This document shows, piece after piece, positions 6,091 to 9,423 of a DNA stretch of 9,423 nt (its first letter is position 1; each line of letters begins with the position of its first letter). The position numbers and the translations under genes were made by a program. Under the pieces are notes generated by a model. It was not told the DNA's origin, did not search any database, and saw only the letters and a list, made by a program, of their open reading frames with translations. The stretch is from Chloroflexota bacterium (GTDB taxonomy: Bacteria > Chloroflexota > Anaerolineae > Anaerolineales > Villigracilaceae): contig VGOX01000061.1 in the NCBI GenBank assembly GCA_016875755.1, positions 1 to 9,423 of the forward strand, given 5' to 3'.

Positions 6091-6136
6091 TTGGTAAATA
6101 GTAAGTGGTAATTACCATTTACCAATCACCAATTAC
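6087..6136. repeat. Heptamer palindromic repeat, copy 2 (hdrC-hdrB gap), 50-bp near-perfect palindrome
   Basis: The element is centred on the perfect palindrome TGGTAATTACCA (6106-6117). The arms run outward to GTAATTGG on the left and CCAATTAC on the right, with about four mismatched positions per 25-base arm. Left units are TAATTGG, TAAATAG and TAAGTGG; right units are CCATTTA, CCAATCA and CCAATTA. The hdrC stop codon TAA (6088-6090) is the first three bases of the left unit. Confidence 0.92.
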
Positions 6137-6145
6137 TTCTCATTT

Positions 6146-6150
6146 GGAGA
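6146..6150 (+). promoter_or_regulatory. Ribosome binding site that sets the hdrB start
   Basis: GGAGA lies five bases before the ATG at 6156. The in-frame start at 6105 lies inside the palindrome, lacks a ribosome site, and would add 17 residues translated from repeat DNA, so it is rejected. Confidence 0.78.
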
Positions 6151-6155
6151 CGATT

Positions 6156-7373
6156 ATGACTGAAACCATGACAACCGTAGAAGAAATCCTTGAACGTAAA
6201 TCTCATGCAGTGACGCGCGACCCCGAAGTTGCGCCGACGCATGATATTCGAGAGGCGTTGTTTGAACTTGAAGCCAAGGGTGAGATCGTCGTTCAACGCG
6301 TACCTGAGAATCACGTGGAAGTAAAAACCAAGTTTGGGCGCACGAAGAAGATTCCGATTGACCACACCTGGCACCACAAATCCTGCGGTCAGTGCGGACA
6401 CATCCCTGGCTACACTTCGTCCATTTTTTGGCTGCATCGCCAATTCAATTTGGATTATCTCGACCCGACCGACCAGACCTCTTGCACAGGATGGAACTAC
6501 TACGCTTCGGCAACATCCAATGCTGCTGCGCAAGCCGCGGTGATGAGCCGCAACTTTGCCGCCGCGTATGAAACGGGATATTTCCCCACTATTCACTGCG
6601 GTACATCCTACGGACATTACAAAGAAATCCGCGAGCAACTTGTTCACCACAAGGGACTGCGCGATGAAGTCCGCCGCATCTTGGACAAAATGGGCAAGCC
6701 GCTTGTCATCCCTGAAGAACTTGTCCACTACAGCGAGTGGGTGCATGTCATGCGCCATAAGTTCGCAGAGAAACAAACCGTGGACATGAGCATGATCCGC
6801 GCCACGGTTCACCCCGCCTGCCATTACTACAAGATCGTCGCGGAAGACGCGATCTACGACCCTGACATTTACGGTGGTCAACGCACTGCTACTGTGACAG
6901 GCACGCTCGAAGCGCTCGGAATTGACGTAGCCGATTACTCGACCTGGTTCGATTGCTGCGGCTTCGGTTTCCGTCATGTGTTGGTTCAGCGTGACTTCAC
7001 CCGTTCCTTCTCAACCCTGCGCAAGATCGAAGTGATGAAGAACGAAGTCAACCCTGACCTGACCGTGACCCACGACACAGGTTGTGTGACCACGCTCGAC
7101 AAGAGTCAGTTCTCAGCCAAAGCGCATGACCGCAACGTGGGAATCCCCGTTTTGTCAGACGCGCAAGTTGCGGCACTCGCGATGGGAGCGCATCCCTTCC
7201 GCGTGGTGCAGTTCCACTGGCACTCAACGGACTGGCGTCCGTTTCTGGATAAGCTCGGAATCAACTGGCAGAAATACTGGGACGAATTCCAGAACGACCT
7301 TGAACTGATCCGCGCTGGGCAGAAGTCTGGCATTACCTGGGAAGACGCGGATAAGCCCGTGGTGTACGGATAA
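6156..7373 (+). CDS. hdrB: HdrB-like subunit with two degenerate CCG-type cysteine regions (sHdr HdrB1 position)
   Basis: This 405-residue protein is longer than methanogen HdrB (about 290-300), mainly through about 70 extra N-terminal residues (DIREALFELEAKGE onward). In HdrB each CCG domain supplies C, CC and CX2C ligands to a noncubane [4Fe-4S] cluster. Here the N-terminal region has C77-X2-C80 (SCGQCGH), a single C110 (TSCTGWNYY) instead of CC, and C148 (IHCGTSYG). The C-terminal region keeps C222 (HPACHYYK), C267-C268 (WFDCCGFGF) and C310 (HDTGCVTTL), with T313 where the fifth cysteine would lie. At least the C-terminal cluster site seems largely intact. HdrB-type subunits handle disulfide or persulfide chemistry in the cytoplasm; the substrate here is probably a sulfur-carrier thiol or persulfide (inference from TusA/DsrE). 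Positions W72-H73-H74 and H219 are also potential ligands. Confidence 0.85.
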   Translation: MTETMTTVEEILERKSHAVTRDPEVAPTHDIREALFELEAKGEIVVQRVPENHVEVKTKFGRTKKIPIDHTWHHKSCGQCGHIPGYTSSIFWLHRQFNLDYLDPTDQTSCTGWNYYASATSNAAAQAAVMSRNFAAAYETGYFPTIHCGTSYGHYKEIREQLVHHKGLRDEVRRILDKMGKPLVIPEELVHYSEWVHVMRHKFAEKQTVDMSMIRATVHPACHYYKIVAEDAIYDPDIYGGQRTATVTGTLEALGIDVADYSTWFDCCGFGFRHVLVQRDFTRSFSTLRKIEVMKNEVNPDLTVTHDTGCVTTLDKSQFSAKAHDRNVGIPVLSDAQVAALAMGAHPFRVVQFHWHSTDWRPFLDKLGINWQKYWDEFQNDLELIRAGQKSGITWEDADKPVVYG

Positions 7374-7374
7374 A

Positions 7375-7445
7375 AGTAATTAGAGATTAGAGATTAGTAA
7401 TTGGCAACTGGCAATTCAATCTCCAATTACTAATTACCAATTACT
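7375..7445. repeat. Heptamer palindromic repeat, copy 3 (hdrB-hdrA gap)
   Basis: Left units TAATTAG (7377-7383), AGATTAG twice (7384-7397), TAATTGG (7398-7404) and CAACTGG (7405-7411) face right units CCAATTA, CTAATTA and CCAATTA (7423-7443). A perfect 12-bp stem ATTAGTAATTGG / CCAATTACTAAT (7393-7404 / 7423-7434) and an outer stem AGTAATT / AATTACT (7375-7381 / 7439-7445) are visible. The hdrA ribosome site CGGAGGA (7451-7457) follows. Confidence 0.9.
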
Positions 7446-7460
7446 ATCCTCGGAGGATAC

Positions 7461-8513
7461 ATGTCAAACAAAATTCTAGTCATCGGCGGCGGACCTGCGG
7501 GATTGGAAGCGGCTCGGTCTGCGGCTGAACTCGGCGGGGAAGTCATTCTCATTGAAAAGCGCGAACGCCTCGGCGGCACGCCCGACCGTGAGAGTTACGC
7601 CAAACTCACTCATCACTGGCGCGACGCGTCGGAAGCGATGGCGGAACTCAGCAATGCCGTCACGAGCAACGCCAATGTGCAAGTGAAGTATCAAGCCGAA
7701 GTGAAGGGAATGTCTGGGAGCGCTGGCAACTTCAACGTCGAGATTGAAGCGGGCGGCGCAGCCGAGTCCCTCAACGTGGGCGCAGTCATCATCGCCACGG
7801 GCTTCCAGCATTTTGACCCAGGTCGCGCTACGCAATACTACAACTACTACTCGTTCCCCGATGTCATCACGTTGACCGATCTTGAGAAGATGTTGAAGGA
7901 ACACAACGTCGTGCGCCCGTCGAACGGACAGGCGCCGAAGAAGATCGCGTTCATTCAATGTGTTGGTTCACGTGACCGTCAAATTGGAAACGAATATTGC
8001 TCGAAGGTTTGCTGCGGCATTGCCAGCAAGCAAGCGATTGAATTGCGCGAGCAACTGCCCGATAGCAAAGTGATGATCTTCTACATCGACATGCGCATGT
8101 ATGGCTATTGGGAAAATGAAATCTACTGGCCCGCGCAGGAAAAATATAAAGTCAATTATGTGAAGGGCGTCATCAGTGAAGTGCTCAAGAAGGGCGACCA
8201 ACTTTTGATCCGTGGTGAAGACACAACGATGAGCCGCCCGATGGAAGTGACGATGGATATGGTCGTGCTATCGGTCGGCATGGAGCCGAGCGCAGGCACA
8301 CGAGCCATCGCGCAACTGATGGGCGTTCAACAAAACAAATACGGCTTCATCGAAGCGGGCGGCGCGGGTGGTCTCGATACCGTTGCAACTTCTGTGCCTG
8401 GCATTTTCGTCGCAGGCGCGGCAGCGGGTCCATCAGACCTGGACGACTCGATCTCTGAGGCAGGTCTCGCGGCTGCAAGAGCAGTGGCTTTGACTCGCAA
8501 GGTCATGGCATAA
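7461..8513 (+). CDS. hdrA: HdrA-like FAD/iron-sulfur subunit, short sHdrA type
   Basis: This 350-residue flavoprotein opens with the Rossmann motif VIGGGPAGLEAARSA (G9, G11, G14) and E32 (LIEKRERLGG) for FAD binding. ATGF at 112-115 is the second nucleotide-binding motif, and TSVPGIFVAGAAAGPSDLDDSI (310-331, split here as TSVPGIFVAGAAAGPS and DLDDSI) is the C-terminal FAD motif. FIQCVGSRD with C167, followed by YCSKVCCG with C180, C184 and C185, is the characteristic HdrA/QmoA [4Fe-4S] site. Methanogen HdrA is about 650 residues with added ferredoxin domains; those are absent here, as in sHdrA (about 350). Without them, flavin-based bifurcation to ferredoxin in the methanogen manner is unlikely. 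The start has CGGAGGA three bases upstream. Electrons from sulfur oxidation probably pass through this FAD to NAD+ or another acceptor (inference). Confidence 0.92.
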   Translation: MSNKILVIGGGPAGLEAARSAAELGGEVILIEKRERLGGTPDRESYAKLTHHWRDASEAMAELSNAVTSNANVQVKYQAEVKGMSGSAGNFNVEIEAGGAAESLNVGAVIIATGFQHFDPGRATQYYNYYSFPDVITLTDLEKMLKEHNVVRPSNGQAPKKIAFIQCVGSRDRQIGNEYCSKVCCGIASKQAIELREQLPDSKVMIFYIDMRMYGYWENEIYWPAQEKYKVNYVKGVISEVLKKGDQLLIRGEDTTMSRPMEVTMDMVVLSVGMEPSAGTRAIAQLMGVQQNKYGFIEAGGAGGLDTVATSVPGIFVAGAAAGPSDLDDSISEAGLAAARAVALTRKVMA

Positions 8514-8516
8514 AGA

Positions 8517-8559
8517 GTAATTGGTAAATAGTAATTACCAGTTACCAAGGACCAATTAC
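8517..8559. repeat. Heptamer palindromic repeat, copy 4 (hdrA-unknown gene gap)
   Basis: The outer stem GTAATTGGT (8517-8525) / ACCAATTAC (8551-8559) is a perfect 9 bp. The left units TAATTGG-TAAATAG are the same as in copy 2, giving 18 identical bases from the GTAATTGG start. Right units are CCAGTTA, CCAAGGA and CCAATTA. The only ribosome-site-like string for the next gene, AAGGA (8547-8551), lies inside the right arm. Confidence 0.9.
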
Positions 8560-8563
8560 AACT

Positions 8564-9376
8564 ATGCTCCCTCAGCGACAGAGTCACATCATCAAGCAAA
8601 AGACGGGACCCGACGACCCCGAACTGCAAACCAATTTGCAGGAAGCGTTGGGACAAGTTGCGCCTGAAGATGTGATCGCGATAGCAGACGAATTGGCGGA
8701 ACGTCACGCCCGCCTCTTTCTTAATCTGAAAGTTGACTCTGCTTCGCTGGCTTCATCCTTCGCTGATATCGCTTCCGCTGTCGCGCACACCAAAGCGAAC
8801 GCGCGAACAATTACTAATTACTTCAATATGGAGTCAGCCAGCTTGCTGGCGAATTCGCAGGAGCAAGCTCCTGCACTCCAAATTTTCGAGCAATTACTAC
8901 ACGGCGAAGCGCCCGCCTCTGTGCGAGTGGCAACCTTTGTTGAAAAGTTGAACGCGCTCGATACGCGTCTCGCTCTCGAACTCGCTACTGGACTTTTACA
9001 CAACACCTTCCCCACCCAACACTGGCTGTGGACTCGCTGGCTGTGGGATCCGACCGTCGGTACGGGCATTCTACCTTTGCTGGCGGGCAGCACCCACAAC
9101 CTCAACGCCGAAAATCTCGCGGACGGATACGCCCGAGTTGGCGCGGTGACGGCAATGAGCGTGAAGTTCGGTGAAGGGACTGGCTTGTTTGTTGATGAGT
9201 TAATGAGTAACGAGAAACGAGTGCCGTTTGCAAACAGCGCATTTCTAGCGTGTGCTTACAGCGTGTATCTGTACGGCACAACCAGTTGGCGATTAAGCAG
9301 AGAGTTCAACGGGTTATTGCCCACCCTGCCGAATATGGCGAGACGGTTGTTAGGATTGAAGAAGAGCGGTAATTAG
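8564..9376 (+). CDS. Unknown 270-residue protein following hdrA; candidate sHdrH-position protein
   Basis: I recognise no catalytic motif. The protein is soluble-looking and mostly helical: helices are suggested at 34-55 (EDVIAIADELAERHARLFLNL), 60-80, 122-146 and 186-240. It has a tryptophan-rich segment QHWLWTRWLWDPTVGTG (152-168) and a single cysteine, C230. In described sHdr loci a conserved hypothetical gene follows hdrA (order C1-B1-A-hyp), and this gene sits exactly there. The equivalence is by position, not by a confirmed match. The start is uncertain: AAGGA lies 12 bases before the ATG, farther than for the neighbours. Residues 82-106 are encoded by repeat-like DNA (branched hairpin at 8829-8880 plus a heptamer-like stretch before it). 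The TAG stop is supplied by the tandem repeat at the 3' end. Confidence 0.7.
   Translation: MLPQRQSHIIKQKTGPDDPELQTNLQEALGQVAPEDVIAIADELAERHARLFLNLKVDSASLASSFADIASAVAHTKANARTITNYFNMESASLLANSQEQAPALQIFEQLLHGEAPASVRVATFVEKLNALDTRLALELATGLLHNTFPTQHWLWTRWLWDPTVGTGILPLLAGSTHNLNAENLADGYARVGAVTAMSVKFGEGTGLFVDELMSNEKRVPFANSAFLACAYSVYLYGTTSWRLSREFNGLLPTLPNMARRLLGLKKSGN
8829..8880. repeat. Branched-hairpin repeat element inside the coding sequence
   Basis: An outer stem TGGAGT (8829-8834) / ACTCCA (8875-8880) encloses two perfect hairpins: GCCAGC-TT-GCTGGC (8837-8850) and GCAGGAGC-AA-GCTCCTGC (8857-8874). They are separated by the palindrome GAATTC (8851-8856). The whole 52 bases could fold into a three-way junction. 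It is preceded at 8809-8822 by ATTACTAATTACTT, which matches the heptamer units of the intergenic repeats. The element is read in frame as residues 89-106 of the surrounding gene. It looks like a small non-autonomous repeat that landed in the gene without breaking it. Confidence 0.8.
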
Positions 9377-9404
9377 AGATTGGTAATTAGAGATTGGTAA
9401 TTAG
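9370..9404. repeat. 14-bp tandem repeat (heptamer family, copy 5) overlapping the stop codon of the last gene
   Basis: TAATTAGAGATTGG occurs at 9370-9383 and again at 9384-9397, followed by a partial TAATTAG (9398-9404). Each 14-mer is two heptamers of the same family as the upstream gaps. Bases 9374-9376 (TAG) of the first unit end the preceding gene. The mirrored right half, if it follows the pattern of the other copies, is not complete in the last 19 bases. Confidence 0.9.
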
Positions 9405-9423
9405 TAGACATTATCCGAAATAA

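Noticed and set aside
6105..6155. Upstream start for hdrB inside the palindromic repeat
   Set aside because: The codons would translate repeat DNA, and the start has no ribosome site; the ATG at 6156 has GGAGA five bases upstream.
6126..6977. Long antisense open frame (283 codons) opposite hdrB
   Set aside because: The hdrB frame shows clear family motifs throughout. The antisense frame has no recognisable domain and is a by-product of codon bias.
5311..9404. CRISPR array from the recurring TAATTGG/CCAATTA motifs
   Set aside because: Copies are 700-1300 bases apart, sit between genes, vary in sequence and have no uniform spacers or cas genes.
1..9423. tRNA, rRNA, integrase or insertion-sequence transposase genes
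   Set aside because: None was seen on either strand; no tRNA-like cloverleaf with a TTC-arm motif and no transposase motif in any frame.

Overview
The window reads as a chromosomal piece of an uncultured-type bacterium, most likely Chloroflexota (Anaerolineae). That guess rests on moderate GC, gene families, strong AGGAGG-type ribosome sites, and gaps filled with AT-rich heptamer palindromes of a kind I associate with Anaerolineales. The taxonomy is inference; there is no rRNA or marker gene here.

Layout. 1-93 is probably the tail of an unknown gene. 270-884 (+) encodes an XRE-cupin regulator followed by a clear intrinsic terminator (917-961). The convergent gap to 1164 holds a 77-bp inverted repeat built from ACAAAGG motifs and a minus-strand terminator. 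1165-3478 (-) is a two-component pair: a membrane/GAF histidine kinase whose stop overlaps the start of a NarL-type response regulator. A 248-bp gap separates this pair from a divergent plus-strand operon that fills the rest of the window.

The operon is tusA - dsrE-like (DrsE_2 type) - STAS protein - dsrE-like - hdrC-like - hdrB-like - hdrA-like (350 aa, no ferredoxin domains) - unknown 270-aa protein. The order hdrC-hdrB-hdrA-hypothetical, next to TusA/DsrE sulfur carriers, matches the sulfur-oxidising heterodisulfide-reductase-like (sHdr) system. In that system a cytoplasmic complex is thought to oxidise protein-bound sulfane sulfur to sulfite, with TusA and DsrE proteins delivering the sulfur. 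The partners expected from known loci (second hdrC2B2 pair or hdrB3/etfAB, lipoate-binding protein LbpA, rhodanese) are not in the window; the unfinished 3' end may continue into them.

Unusual points: a STAS (anti-sigma-antagonist-type) protein sits between two DsrE proteins; the HdrB-like protein has incomplete CCG cysteine motifs; and the HdrC-like protein has a shortened second FeS motif. Every gap from hdrC onward carries a palindromic array of 7-bp units, two of which supply the stop codon of the preceding gene. The last gene contains what looks like an in-frame insertion of a branched-hairpin repeat. The first half of the operon (tusA to the second dsrE) has short clean gaps without these repeats.
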